From positions 372,001 to 436,000 of the forward strand of contig CM050002.1 of NCBI GenBank assembly GCA_016630955.3: a stretch of DNA of 64,000 nt, given 5' to 3'. The notes beneath the pieces are model-generated. The model ran no database searches. It had not been told where the DNA came from and saw nothing but the letters and a program-made list of their open reading frames with translations. Shown piece after piece: positions 50,497-62,977 of this stretch; the first letter of the stretch is position 1, and each line of letters begins with the position of its first letter. Source of the DNA: Didymella arachidicola. Taxonomy: Eukaryota; Ascomycota; Dothideomycetes; Pleosporales; Didymellaceae. Both the position numbers and the translations under genes were made by a program.

Positions 50497-53400
50497 ATGT
50501 TTACGCAGCAGAAGTCAATATTCACCGGAGCAACACCGTCGGCGACGAGTCCTGACGACCGCCGGCCCAGCACACCCGAGTATCACGAGGCCTTGAACCC
50601 ACCGCCAGCGGGCTCGCAACCTCCCACGCCCGTCGAGCAGCCCTCCAGTGCGCTTTTCCCGCCACCTGATCGCCCGTGGTCGCTGAAGAACCCGCTGAAT
50701 ATTTTTACCACAACCCCGCGACCCTCCCCTGCGCCCTCGTCTGGTGGTGAGGCTTTCAAGTCACCGCAACCCATAACAACGCCGCCTACCGTTGCCGGCA
50801 GTAAGAGACCAGCACCGTGCCCACGTGACGACGCGCCTGCGACTGAGCCTCTGCATAAACGGCGTCGCGTCCACACCCGCGCACACCATTCGCTCGACCT
50901 CTTCAACTGCGCCAGCAGCCGGCGGCTGCGCTACGACGGACAGCCACCGTCGCCTCTGTTCTTTTCCTCCAAGCGCGCACGACCGCATCTGCCTGCGCGG
51001 TTCTCGAGCTCAGAGGCTGCAGCAAGGATGCTGAGCAAGACTCGAGGCGAGGATGGCAGCATCAAGACAGTAACATTAGCTCGGGGGACTTTTAGCGGTC
51101 TGAGTCCACCCGGGACGACAAGTGTGGCGAGCGGGAGGAGTTCTGAGCGGTCAAGCATACCGCGCACATCCTCACCTGATGTGCGCGATCGCAACGATCC
51201 CCTCAAGCTCCTGGGCTCTGTTGGTGTGATCGAATTGCTGGAACATGACACAAGACCTACTTTCGTCGTGGACATTGGCAATTACGCCAATTACGCACCC
51301 GAGACATCTACGTTACAGATTCTCTTCGCCAACAATGCCTTGCGCTCAAACGCGTCGATATGGGACACTGTTGCTGGAAAGCCACCTGAGCAGCCTGCAG
51401 GCGATGCCTCATCACACGCCGGCAATCAGTTTCGTGGATGGTTGTTGAGCACTGCTACACAAGGCGACGATTGGGATGCAAACCCTACGCCCGTCGAACA
51501 TGGTGGTATCGTATGGTCATGCTATACATTAAGAAAACGTTTACGCATAGTCTCTGGATCGACCCCACCCATCGCCACAACCGAGATACCGTCTACGAGC
51601 GCGTCAGTCGAGTTTGCGATTCCCTCGGCCTCGTCAGTTGGTCACCTTTCAGGTCGAACCCTGGACACTGCATCGTCGTCGAATCAGATGAGCGAGCAGC
51701 AAGACTACTTCAGCCCACCAGCGACACAAGAAAACGAGGAACCAAACGCGCTGAATGCAATGACGCACAACCATATGAGTAACACTGTGACAACCGCTTC
51801 GAGTAATAGTAGCGGGTCGAGGTCACATCCTAAACATCTCACTTTACCTTCAATAGAAGACCCATCATTCACGAATGAGTGCGTTCTCAGGGCTCACACT
51901 GCAGGCGACGTTGACTCTTTCCATAGAGAACCAAAAGCACACCAGGACCACGACGTAGGCTTCTTTGACTGGACAAGATTATCATTATCATCCTCCCTGC
52001 CGAAACACATCCAATTTGCGCGCTCCGTAGACTGGGCATCGACAGCACTGGGTCCAATCGAATTTTGGTCGAATGACCTTCGGGCTATGTGCAATTTGAT
52101 CATGTGAGTCTTTAGAGAACGACAGAGTCATCTTTGCCGCAAATCGCTGATGAGGTCTTAGGGCCAGCCCTCACCCAGCTGCTATGTACTGGGGAGAAGA
52201 GCTTGTGGCTATTTATAACGAAGCGTACATTGGTGAGTATTGACATGTAGGGGCGTGACTCAACAGGACTGACCCATTTCAGGGCTAGCTGGCCAGAAAC
52301 ACCCCACGCTGATGGGACAGAGCTACAAGGTCGCTTGGGCCGAAATCTGGGATGAAGTCAAGGATGTCTTCCAGAATGCTCGCCTTACGGGCCAGGCCAC
52401 GATGAAGGACGACGATTGCTTGTTCATGAAGCGTAGTGGCTTCCTTGAAGAGACATACTTCTCGTGGTCTATCATACCTATGGTTGGAGAAGATGGGACT
52501 GTGATGGGTTTGTACAATCCAGCTTTCGAAAAGACTAGGAGAAAAATTGCCGAACGACGAATGCTCACCCTTCGGGAGGTCGGCGAACGGACAGCAACGG
52601 CGAGAGACGTTAAAGGCTTCTGGGATCAAGTCCTGATTGCGTTGACTGAGAACGAGTTTGACACGCCCTTTGTGATGCTCTACTCAGTGTCAGATGAAAA
52701 CGACAGCGACTCTTCATCTCTGCACTCAAGCAGTCTTTTGGGTGCCAAGCACTGTTTTTTGGAGGGCTCTCTCGGTGTATCGCGTGGGCACCAGGCTGCT
52801 CCTGACCAGATCGACTTAAAAGAAGGTCGCGAAGGCTTTGGCCCTGTCTTTCGCGAAGTAATGAAAACCGACAAGCCTGCCGTGATAAGCATTGGGTCAG
52901 GCGATCTGCCTTCATCGATGATGGACGGTCTCGAATGGCGCGGTTTCGGCGATGCCTGCCGAGATGTCGTTGTCTGCCCTATCCATCCCACCACAGGCGA
53001 GACGATTCTGGGCTTTCTTGTCATGGGTGTCAACCCACGAAGGCCGTATGACGATGACTACAACCTTTTCGTTCAACTACTCAGTCGACAGCTTGCGACT
53101 TCTCTCGCTTCTGTAGTTCTTTTTGAGGAGGAAATCAGGAGAGGCCAGAAGGCTGCGAAGTTGGCAGCAGAGGACCGATATAATTTGTCCACGCAGCTGG
53201 CAGCACGCACACAAGAAGCTCGAGAGAACGAGCTTAGATTCACGAGGATGGCAGAATATTCGCCTGCCGGTCTTTTCATCGCTGATCACGCAGGACGGAT
53301 TACCTACTGCAATGATACATGGTTTGAGATTTCCCGTGTACCGAAAGAGAGGAACAAGACCGATAGATGGATAGATTATGTGAAAGAGGAGGATCAGAGC

Positions 53401-55245
53401 CTCATTCAGGAACACTGGAAGCGTCTCGTCGAGAACACTGCACCGATCAACGTCGAGTTCAGATTTAAGGCACCTTGGGAAGATCGCAACAACAACGCAA
53501 CCAGTGATACCTGGGTACTCTTCAGTGCCTTCCCCGAGAAAGACGAAAGCGGGCAGCTCAAGAGTGTCTTCGGAAGCATCACCAATATCAGCCCCCAGAA
53601 ATGGGCCGAGGGCTTCCAGAAACGAAAGATGGAGGAAGCTGTCGAACTAAAGCGGCAGCAAGAGAACTTTATCGACATCACAAGTCACGAGATGCGGAAC
53701 CCCCTAAGCGCTATTTTGCAATGCGCCGACGAGATCTCGACAATTCTCGGCGAATTCAGACAATCTGGGCTACAAACGATTGAACCTGGGATAGTAGCAG
53801 ACTCAATCGATGCGGCACAGACGATCGCTCTGTGCGCACAGCATCAAAAGCGAATCGTAGACGATGTCTTGACATTGTCCAAGCTGGATAGTGCAATGCT
53901 GATGGTGACCCCGGTGGATGCACAGCCACTACAGGTCATCCAGCGTGCGCTCAAGATGTTCGAAGGTGAAGTGCAGACAGCCAGTATCCAGATGGAGTTC
54001 GTTCTGAGTGACTCGTTCAAGAAGCTGAACATCGATTGGGTCAGGATAGACCCTTCCCGCGTCCTTCAGGTCTTGATCAACTTGACCACCAACGCAATCA
54101 AATTTACGTCAACCGAGGAGACACGCACGATCACTGTTGTTCTCGCCGCCTCGACTACTCGTCCATCGGCAAGCAAGTCGCCTGCTGTGAGCTACTTCCC
54201 CATGAAGTCGAAGCGCATTGATCAGACCCTTGGTTCAGATTGGGGCGAAGGTGAAGAGGTCTTTCTTGAGTTCCTTGTCCAAGACACAGGGCGAGGCCTC
54301 AGCGCTGAAGAGCTCAAGCTTCTTTTCCAGCGCTTCTCCCAAGCTAGTCCACGCACACATGTGCAGTATGGCGGTTCGGGTCTTGGCCTCTTCATCTCAC
54401 GTGAGTTGACCGAGCTGCAAGGAGGCGAGATTGGCGTCTCATCAGAAGCTGGCAAGGGCAGCACATTCGGCTTTTACGTTAAGGGTCGCAGAAGCTCAGA
54501 GCCAAAGGAGGCTATCGACGCCGTCTCTGCCGCCGTGACACTGTCTAGGAAAGTGTCGAACGCCCGAGACACAAAACGTCCGGAACCACCAAAAATCAAG
54601 GACTTTGCTACTCAGACACCAGCTCCACTCCAAGCGCCCGCGCCACTCAGCGAGTCCGAAAAGCCAAAGCTACCCTACGCGCATCTTCGTGTGCTGATCG
54701 TAGAGGACAACCTCGGTAAGCCCGTTCTTCACCACCGTGGTCCAAAGGGATATAACTAACGCCCAATAGTGAACCAGAAAGTCCTCCAACGCCAACTCTC
54801 AAACCGCGGCATTACAACTACCGTCGCCAACCACGGCGGCGAAGCCATAACACTGGTCTCATCGTCTTCCTACCACGCCTCCTCTGGCCCTAACGCCCCT
54901 GACCTTGGCGTCGTGCTGATGGACAAAGAAATGCCTGTCATGGACGGGTTAGCCTGCACAAGCAAAATCCGCGACATGGAGCGCAAGGGCGAGTTACGGC
55001 GACATATACCCATAATCGCGGTAACAGCGAATGCAAGGAGCGAGCAGATTGCCACCCTTCTGGCCGCGGGCATGGATGATGTCGTCTCCAAACCGTTCCG
55101 TATTGGCGAGCTGGTGCCTAAAATCGAAGAGCTGAGTAGGTTGTACTGCGAGAAGAGCGAGAGGGAGGTACTGCAGGAGAAGGCGCTGCAGTCGAATGAT
55201 AGTGGGGTCAGTTTTACGGTGCCGGAAATGAGTACGAGGAGATAA
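50497..55245 (+). CDS. Hybrid histidine kinase with PAS and GAF sensors (soluble)
   Basis: Four exons (50497-52103, 52162-52232, 52283-54715, 54770-55245; introns 50-58 nt) code for 1,528 residues. The first 500 residues are low-complexity Ser/Pro-rich. A PAS-like domain begins at WASTALGPIEFWSNDLRAMC and continues through MYWGEELVAIYNEAYIGLAG. A GAF-like region follows (about 640-830), then a second PAS (RFTRMAEYSPAGLFIADHAG). The phospho-acceptor His is about residue 1028 in ITSHEMRNPLSA. ATPase motifs: LINLTTNAIKFTS, VQDTGRGLSAEE, YGGSGLGLFISREL. The receiver Asp is about 1422 in VLMDKEMPVMDG. There is no membrane segment, so it is cytosolic, unlike SLN1. Output should pass through the Ypd1 phosphotransfer protein. 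The ligand is unknown. Confidence 0.9.
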
Positions 55246-55606
55246 GGTGTGGGTGTGCTTCGGCGGCATGGCAACGGCATGGTGTCGTGTGTTTATTACA
55301 GGCGGGCTCTCGACGCTTTGCGTATGGTGTTTTGGAGTCAGGCATACGGGTAGAAGGAGGTGGGACCAAGTTGTTCTTGTTTGATGCGAATATTGAGACG
55401 AACAGGGTTGGAAAAGGGATCTGAGTGTTGGTATGGCTATGGCTCTGTTGCATGTTGAGGTGATACCCTTTGGCCGTTTTGCATCTTCTGGTGGAGGATA
55501 CAAGCTAGTGGTGGAGCATTATCATGTCACTCAACCCTTGCATTAGACTATGTTCTACAACAGTGACATTAATAGTATTATGAATTAGACTCGGTCAAAC
55601 AGGATA
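55246..55606. other. Convergent intergenic region, no gene seen
   Basis: 361 bp between the kinase stop and the Hsp70-like pseudogene. Likely 3' UTRs. Confidence 0.5.
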
Positions 55607-57000
55607 CTACCATACAGTGGAGCCGTTCTGCTGCGCAGGCACAACGTTCATCCGCACACCCATCTTGCTGTCCCAACCATTCCCGTGGGCCATTGGCGGT
55701 ACCTGTCCGTACCCATTCATACCACTCGTATTCCCAAGATGTTGAACAGATTTCCCAGCCATACCACCAGTTCTGTTAGTAGCCGCAGGCAAACTGTTCA
55801 TGGGGAAGTCACTAGCCACAGGACTCTGGTGCGGGTCAGGCGGCGCTGCTGTTTGCCATTCGACCTTGATTGTGTTGTCTTTGCTGAGCTTGACGCCATT
55901 GTGCCAAAGCTCGAAAGATAAATCGGCAGGTACGAGGTTTACTTTGATGACGAAATTGATGCGGTGGTACTTTTTACCGCTGTTCCACCAGTGACGGTTC
56001 TTGAGTTTGAACGTGGAGAGGGGAACGCTGGCAAAGTCGGATTCAACTTTGCATATTGAGCGACATGCTCCGGTGAATCAGTAAAGGCGAACGTACAGAC
56101 GATAGAAAAAACCTGCTTGAGTTCATAGTGTACGGTAGCAGTTCTGCATCTGCTTCGGAGCAGATTACGTCAGTTGGAAATATACGTGGCGGGTTGGGTG
56201 TTGCGGAGGTTGCTGGAGGGCATTTACGACTGAAGTCGCGCACAACTGGGAAGTCGCTTGACACTGCTTCGGCCTGACATTTGTCAGTGTTGATATGAGC
56301 ACACGTTGAGTTGCTGAAATGACCTTCTTGATGAACCAGTCGACACAGTCGACAACGTAAGTCTTGCCATCCATAACATCCAATTCGGTTCATTGGCCAA
56401 CGTGGTCTTTATTATTGGGGTTGTACAACATCTTGCATTTCGTGCCGTACGGTGCACGACAGCAGCGCCAGCCCAAGATTGGTTGCCCACTCTTTAGTTT
56501 TGCCACTCGTTCAGCGACGTTGCCTTTACAAACCACGAGTTGTGGGTCTGGAGGCACTCTAATATGTATGCATCGGGCGTTGCTGTGCGTCGAGTTGCCA
56601 AAGGCGTATCTGGATCTCAAGCATGACTGCACGTAAGCAAAGTTGCCGAGGCCACCAGACAGGACAAGGTGTGCGACTTGTTTGTCAGGATGCTTCTGCT
56701 GCAATCGAATGAGCTGCTTGTCTATCATCTCAAATAATTTAGATATCTGCTCATCGAAGTTGCTTTTGAGGTCCTCTCTTCAGAAGTACATATCACCGCT
56801 ACTGATCTCAAACTGCGGATTTGTATAGCTTAGATCGAGCTTCGGTATGCGGACTGCAAATGTGTCGGTGTCTGCAAGCGACTCTTCGAAGCCATAATCG
56901 CACTTTGCATTCTGGTATTCTTTGCCGATTCGCATCTCCCAAGCGGGCTGAATTGAGATCGTGTAGGCCAGTCGGAATGGAATGATCAGCAAGCTGTTGA
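55607..57000 (-). pseudogene. Broken Hsp70/actin-fold ATPase-like gene, 3' half
   Basis: Read on the minus strand, the family text is RLAYTISIQPAWEMRIGKEY, FEISSGDMYF, then REDLKSNFDEQISKLFEMID, VAHLVLSGGLGNFAYVQSCL, PPDPQLVVCKGNVAERVAKL, WRCCRAPYGTKCKMLYNP, then VVDCVDWFIKK and, near the end, FELWHNGVKLSKDNTIKVEW. This is the C-terminal part of fungal Hsp70-like ATPases. TGA stops interrupt it at 56,779-56,781 and 56,390-56,392, both explainable from CGA. Two or more frameshifts lie between about 56,060 and 56,290. The N-terminal phosphate-loop motif (normally GIDFGTT) is absent, since other sequence begins upstream. It is a relic, not a working gene. Confidence 0.7.
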
Positions 57001-57277
57001 CTTGCCATCAACAGTTGTCAAACATTCTTGTTTTCCTGGTAGGCCTAGAAGTCGCACCAACCCATCTAGATTCGTAGGAGTACGAAGATAACACATACTA
57101 CGACGATATATTGGCCAGACACAAACGAATAAGCAGGCCGTGAGCGCTAAACAAAGATATCGAGCGGAAGTCAAATAGTACGCACCAGTCATCACACTGT
57201 TCGCTTAGGCTGACTAACCCATCCTTCTAGCAGCACAACGAGATGTCCTCTCTCAACCGATCTCAGCAAACCCGATT

Positions 57278-58165
57278 TTGCCATCAGATGCCGACGACCG
57301 AAGTTTACTGAGCTTACGAAAATCGTGTTCAAACGAGCGAGACAGCTCCTTACGGTCTCTTTCACCTAAATCGACGCTGTCCCTCCCGGAGAGTCCACCG
57401 CCAGCGTACGCAACTGCCGTCTTTGATGACCCACTCACACATCATGCGCAACCGAGCTGTGACAGCCCCGGCGGCCACCAAGTTGCTGGCGAATCCGCCG
57501 TCGCCAGTCGAAGCACTGACTACAAGAGAACGCTCGAAAGCCCACACGGCGAGAGTTGGGCTGACAGAGGCAGCTTTGAGGGTGTGGCTATACCTGAACT
57601 GGCTGGGCATACTGTCACTTCCAGTGCGACGAACTCAGCTGGACCTGTCAATCTGGGAATCATTCCACATCACGCTCCCAATGGCCCTCGGAGGCCACAT
57701 GATAGCATTTCTGAGATGCTAGGTGATCTGCATTTCCCAGTTGAACTTCCGACCAACGATCCTGTACCGCCACCTGCATACCCTCAGCGCTCGCGGGCGG
57801 CATCTGACCAGGTCGTTATACTTCGAACGAGTCTTCTTGAAATGAGAACCAGAACGATGCCAGAAATACGGCCTGTAATTGAACGTCGATCTGTACCCAC
57901 GAGTGCCTTAAGCGACTCGTTGCTTACCGTACATGAGCTGCCGCAATCTTTTGACTCACACAACCCACCACACAACGCACCAATTTCAATCACCAATGCG
58001 GTCTCCCAAATTAACGCCCGGTCTATCACCCAGAAATCCTACTGGGCAGTCCACATCATTTGGAAAGCAGTCAGAGGCCCTTGTCCTATACTGCTCCTCA
58101 ATCGCAGCGACGTACACAAGCTCCAACACCTGTCCCAAGTCGGCACTACTCTGCCCCGCCCCTGA
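57278..58165 (+). CDS. Uncharacterised Ser/Pro-rich ORF
   Basis: I do not recognise this protein. The frame is open for 295 codons, with no ATG at its very start, so the true start may lie in an upstream exon or at an internal Met. It is rich in Ser and Pro, with PPPAY twice (ESPPPAYATAVF and PVPPPAYPQRS), which could bind WW domains. Around 58,060 the plausible coding text shifts to another frame that continues to a stop at 58,339-58,341 (ARAQEPVKATGMQSQKGLMD). An intron or a frameshift there would fit. It may be a disordered protein or a gene relic. Confidence 0.35.
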   Translation: MPSDADDRSLLSLRKSCSNERDSSLRSLSPKSTLSLPESPPPAYATAVFDDPLTHHAQPSCDSPGGHQVAGESAVASRSTDYKRTLESPHGESWADRGSFEGVAIPELAGHTVTSSATNSAGPVNLGIIPHHAPNGPRRPHDSISEMLGDLHFPVELPTNDPVPPPAYPQRSRAASDQVVILRTSLLEMRTRTMPEIRPVIERRSVPTSALSDSLLTVHELPQSFDSHNPPHNAPISITNAVSQINARSITQKSYWAVHIIWKAVRGPCPILLLNRSDVHKLQHLSQVGTTLPRP

Positions 58166-58341
58166 TTCCGGTGAACCATCCTAGCTATGCAGCAGCATTT
58201 TCAGCTGAGTCTACAACCTCTTGGGGACTTGATACTAAACCAAAGGTACTCAAACTCGCTCGTGCACAGGAGCCAGTCAAAGCAACGGGAATGCAGAGCC
58301 AGAAAGGATTGATGGATCTTTTGGGTAGTATTGGGAGCTGA

Positions 58342-59560
58342 TACTCTCTCTGCACGATTTTGCTGTTCGACTAACTTGGCTGTACCGTCAGACTTCCCAA
58401 GGTCGAGGGTTGCTAACCTTCAGGGGCTAGCATCCTGGCTTCAGTGTGCGTAAGAGGCGTCGAGGACGTCGAGGGCGTGCTGGGGGTACTTGCCGGTTGG
58501 GCATTCGGAGCAGCTGCAGTAGGTGCAGCTATTGCAAATTTTGGGTTCAGTGAAGCCATCGCGTGACGCATGCACCTATGGTAAAGGCAGCAGGCTATTT
58601 GGAATTCACAGTTGCGAACGACAATGACTATGCGCCACGTGCACCTGACTTCACCTTGGAAATCATTAACTATTGACCAATCGGGCTTGCGCATCGAGGG
58701 GACTTTTGTGTTGGATAAGAGTTCATGCTACCCGTCAGCCTGCATGAGAGAAGCGGCAGTGATAGCAAACGTCTATACAAAGGAAGAGACCTCCTGGGAC
58801 GTCTTTTCCTGTCGATACATCGTCACGTCGTCACTACGTCGGGCCGTGCGTGTGTCTGACCAAGCAGTCTCGTCAAGGATATTGGCTGTACAATCTTACC
58901 TCTTATCAGCACCTGATATTCGAAGCTAATGAGATCCACGTAGCCACTTCTCCTATTGACCTAGGCGAGACACCTCCTCTATACCCTCTACCCTTTACCT
59001 TCCCCGCCTTGACTTCACCCAATAGTCCCTTCGCTCGGTCTGACGGTGACTCAACTGCTTCGTGGAGATTGTGTAAGGTTTGTCCAAGTCGACGATATAG
59101 CGTCGGAATGTAGCCTCAGTTGCAGTATTCTTGCGAATGTGCGTGATATAGTGATTGGACATCTGCCACAGGGTCACAGTAAGATCAAGAATGGTGGCTA
59201 CGGCTTCATTGGCCAGTACCAGCATGTCATGGTACTCTGCTCAATCGATATTTTTGCAACAGGTCGCTGACAGCCCAATCGCTGCGAGGCCATCGCTCGC
59301 CTTCTTGGAGTTGCTAGTATATAGCCCGGAATGGTTTGCGTCATATATGGCATTCGAGCTTGAGTGTCTATTCGCCACCCAGGACCCCGGTGCCCCGGAA
59401 AAGTGCGATGAGAGCGAAAAGAGGAGTTTGCGAAGCACTTTAGATGTTTCCCGCTTCTTACTGGCAGATTGCGCAATGTCCTGGCTAGGATCTGTACATC
59501 CCGAAATTGGACGGTGTCGTAAGTGATGATATGACCGTAGCATTCAGTCGTGCTCCGTCG
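58342..59560. other. Intergenic (1.2 kb), no gene seen
   Basis: Several short frames without family features. Contains the 3' side of UBA4. Confidence 0.5.
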
Positions 59561-61244
59561 TCAATACTCAGGGAAGGTATTATCGACCTTTTCTTTCCAT
59601 GCGCGGAGCCCACCTCGTATGTCCCCAATGAACCTCTTACCGCCGTTGTCGAGACCTAGTTCTTTCATCTTCTTGACCGTCATTTGGGAATCATTACCCA
59701 GTCGACATACAACAAATATCGGTTTCTCGGGTTGTCTTTTAAGATCCTGCACCCATGACGGCTCTCCAATGTCCATCGCGTCAAAGTTCCCACTGACGGC
59801 ATTTGTTCGAGTTGCAGAGATAGCGGAGAATGGCACGTTGCGGCTACCATCAATATGACAGAGTTCGAATTGAACGCTCTCTCTAGTATCGACCAAGATG
59901 TGGTTGTCCCTGTTCGATACCGTCCCAGTGAATGGATTCACTCCTGAGCGCAGCTTTGCGTAGTTCTCTGCTGAGATACGCTCTTGTGGACTCAGTGCAT
60001 CGATTGGATCAATGCCGCCACAGAACTGCACATAGTCTAGGCCACCTGATTGTAACACTTCAGGGGTGACTATTGCTTGCGCTGAGCATGCAGCACATTT
60101 CGGCTTTCTGGTGCGTAAGCGGATTGATCGGAACATCGGACTCGAGTATGCTGAGAACAGCGACAGACTCGGTGGCTCGATTGGTGCTTGGACTGTCGTG
60201 TAAGAAATCCGGGTCAGAAGCTTGATAGCCTCCAAGGCTTGAAGGACACCCATGACACCTACAACAGGCCCGAGAATCCCGCCATCTCCGCAAGACACAA
60301 TCGATTCCGGCGGTGGTGGCTTGGGAAATATACATCGGTAGCAAGGCCCCCCTTTCGGATCACCTGCAGGTAAGGGCGGATTGTTCAGTATCATGAGCTG
60401 CCCGTCGATACGCAATGCTGATGCTGAGACAAGCATCTTACCGAGCACGACGCAGGTATCTGAGATCAGATAGCGAGATGCCGGATTGTCTGTGCAGTCG
60501 AGGATGATGTCATAGTCATGCATGATTTCAAGGGCTTTTTCCGTATTGAGGCGGGACTTGTGAGGCACAAGCTTGACGTTTGGGTTGAGTCTAGGTACAA
60601 CTTAGTGTCTCAAGCTTGCGAAACATGAAGCAGGTACTGACGAGCTCAGGGCGACCATCGCACTTTCGACTTTGGTCATTCCTACTCTGGCCGTTGAGTG
60701 GAGGATTTGACGATGCAAATTAGATTCCTCGACAACATCGCCGTCTATGAGGCCAAGTGTACCAACTCCTGCTCCTGCCAGGTAGGCTGCAGCAGGGCAC
60801 CCGAGACCGCCCATGCCTACAAGCAGTACCTTGGCTTTACGCAGCTTAAGCTGCCCTACTCACAAGGTTATCAGCCCTCGCTCCAGCTCTTCGATCTGCG
60901 AACACAAACTGACCCTGCAACCCAATCTCAGGCATTATCAGTTGCCGCCCATAGCGCTTATATTCGTTCGCTTCGAGCGGCCATCTTCCGGCATCAGCTG
61001 TGTTGTTGCTTGCTACTGGAGGATTTTGGTCCAATATCGCAAAGACCTCTGATCGGAAGTCATCTGGAACACCAAAGTTCATGTCATGGTCCAAAGGATC
61101 ATTCGAGAGCTTTGGCTTCTGCCGCAGAACTTTCTCCTGTTGCTGCTGGTTATGTTCGGCTTCCGCGAGCTGCTGTCTCAGATCCCGCAAAGAAGCTTCA
61201 TGCGACGCTATTTGTTGTCGCAGCGAGTCTACTATCTGGGTCAT
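59561..61244 (-). CDS. uba4: UBA4/MOCS3: E1-like adenylyltransferase and sulfurtransferase
   Basis: Three exons (61244-60914, 60855-60642, 60590-59561) code for 524 residues. I chose ATG 61,244 (MTQIVDSLRQQIASHEASLR), which starts a coiled coil. The E1-like domain has YKRYGRQLIMPEIGLQGQ, the nucleotide loop LLVGMGGLGCPAAAYLAGAG, LIDGDVVEESNLHRQILH and DIILDCTDNP. Zinc Cys pairs are in CYRCIFPK and KCAACSAQ. A rhodanese domain follows (ILVDTRESVQFELCHIDG) with active-site Cys about 477 in FVVCRLGNDSQ. Uba4 adenylates the C-terminus of Urm1 and loads sulfur on it for 2-thiolation of wobble uridine in tRNAs and for protein urmylation. A molybdopterin-synthase role is possible, as in MOCS3. Cytosolic. 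Confidence 0.95.
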
Positions 61245-62977
61245 TGTGCGTGTTGCGGGTGTGCAAAGGTTGGAGATGAAGCTGCGTTCTGGTTGGTGAG
61301 GGGTATCGTGCGATAACGATAGCAACGACGCTAGACTGACTCGCAGGAACCAGCACCTTCACCCTTAGGCCTTTGCGTCTACTTTCAGCAACTTAGTCAA
61401 GCGTTCTGAACATACTATACGGCTCGCATATATCTTTAAAAAAAATCTCATCCGTTCATGTGCATGATTGAAAGAGCTAAAATCTACTCTCTATGGCAAT
61501 GTCACAGGCTCATTTGATACTATAAGTAAATGTGACTACGTAATGATCATTTTGGAAAGTCATCTATCAGCACAGAGTGATGTCTCACAAGGTCTGCTTC
61601 TTTCCAGCTTTCAAAGAAAACGCTGCAACGTTGCGAGTGGGAGGTGTTGGTAGGGTCTCCAGACTGTGTTGTCATGGAGCTATTTGTGGCTGAACTTCGC
61701 TGGCTTTCGTGGATTTCGAGCTGCGTCGAAGATGAGCCACTGTTGGGCGTGACATACTACACTGTCTACACATATGCAAGTCGTTCTGCTGCGCGTGACA
61801 GGGTGCCGTCATTCAGATTATTCAATCGTGGGGCTTTCTTGATCAGCCTACCTAAGCAGTAAGCGAAAAGAAGGCTGCGACACATGGCATTAGGGATACG
61901 GCAGGTTGAACCCTGGCATTGGGTCTGCTGTACCCCGTGAGAGCAACTCTCAGAGAGCTGCAAGTCAGAGTTGGCTTAAGAATAACATCGATTTGGACAA
62001 CTCCCAGCCAATAGGAATTTTGTACAATTCCAAGCTCGCTTTACTTGATTACATCTGATTGTTCGTGTCCTGGTGATCCAGCCACAAGGCTGCGCGCGGA
62101 ACACTATGGCTCCCCACATATGTCCGAAGGGACCAATTCTTCGTTTCGATACTGCCCTAACAACGCGCGCTTTACGCCCAGATCTTGGAACGAGCTGAAC
62201 TTGGAATCTGGAGAACAAGCACTTGAACTAAAAGTTTGCTGAGTGAGTACGATAGCACAGCTGTGCTCAGCTGGTCGTAGGCGTTGCGTAGCACACGTCA
62301 GATTCCGAGAGGCTGGATCATCCCAGACTTGCGGGAGATTGACAGACAGTGGGCCTCATACGCTTGTGGCTTCGATACGAGTTCGATTGAATGTCTTCGG
62401 TCAGATTTCCTAGAGAGGTGCTCAACGCGCGTCAGCCTGCGGTGGAATTCATCATTCACGTCTTGGCGCCTGGGTCTTCCAGTTGGTAGCCTGACCTTAG
62501 GTGAAGACCTACCCAAACGCTTGCTTTTGTCGCGTTCCAAGCTTGTGTATGGCTAAAGACCAGTTGCTCAGAACCTGCTCGAGACCGGGACCGAGCAGCC
62601 GAAATAGAGGCCCGCATCGCGGGACAGACGTGAGCGCGCAGGAGGGTGTTCCGTTGGCGTCAGTATGGAAAGAGCAGTGGAGGGAGCTGACACCTCCTGC
62701 ATGCTCGAGTGGGTCTGGATTCATCTGAACTGCCGTTCTTGAGACGCGCTCATACCTCTGCTAGTGATATGTATGCGGCTAAGGGGCTCAAGGCAGGGCA
62801 GGGACGAATACTAATACATGTCGCAGTCAGATGCAGGCGTACAAAACTCAAGATACCCCGCGCCCCTGCTGTTCTGCTCTGCTGCGCCAAACAACCAACT
62901 ACATCTTCACAATCTTAACGGTACCCGCTTGAAACGACGTACATTGACCGCACGACTTTTGTTTTGTCATACACGCA
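61245..62977. other. Divergent intergenic region (1.7 kb), no gene seen
   Basis: Lies between UBA4 and the HET gene, which point away from each other. Only short frames without recognisable features. Confidence 0.5.
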
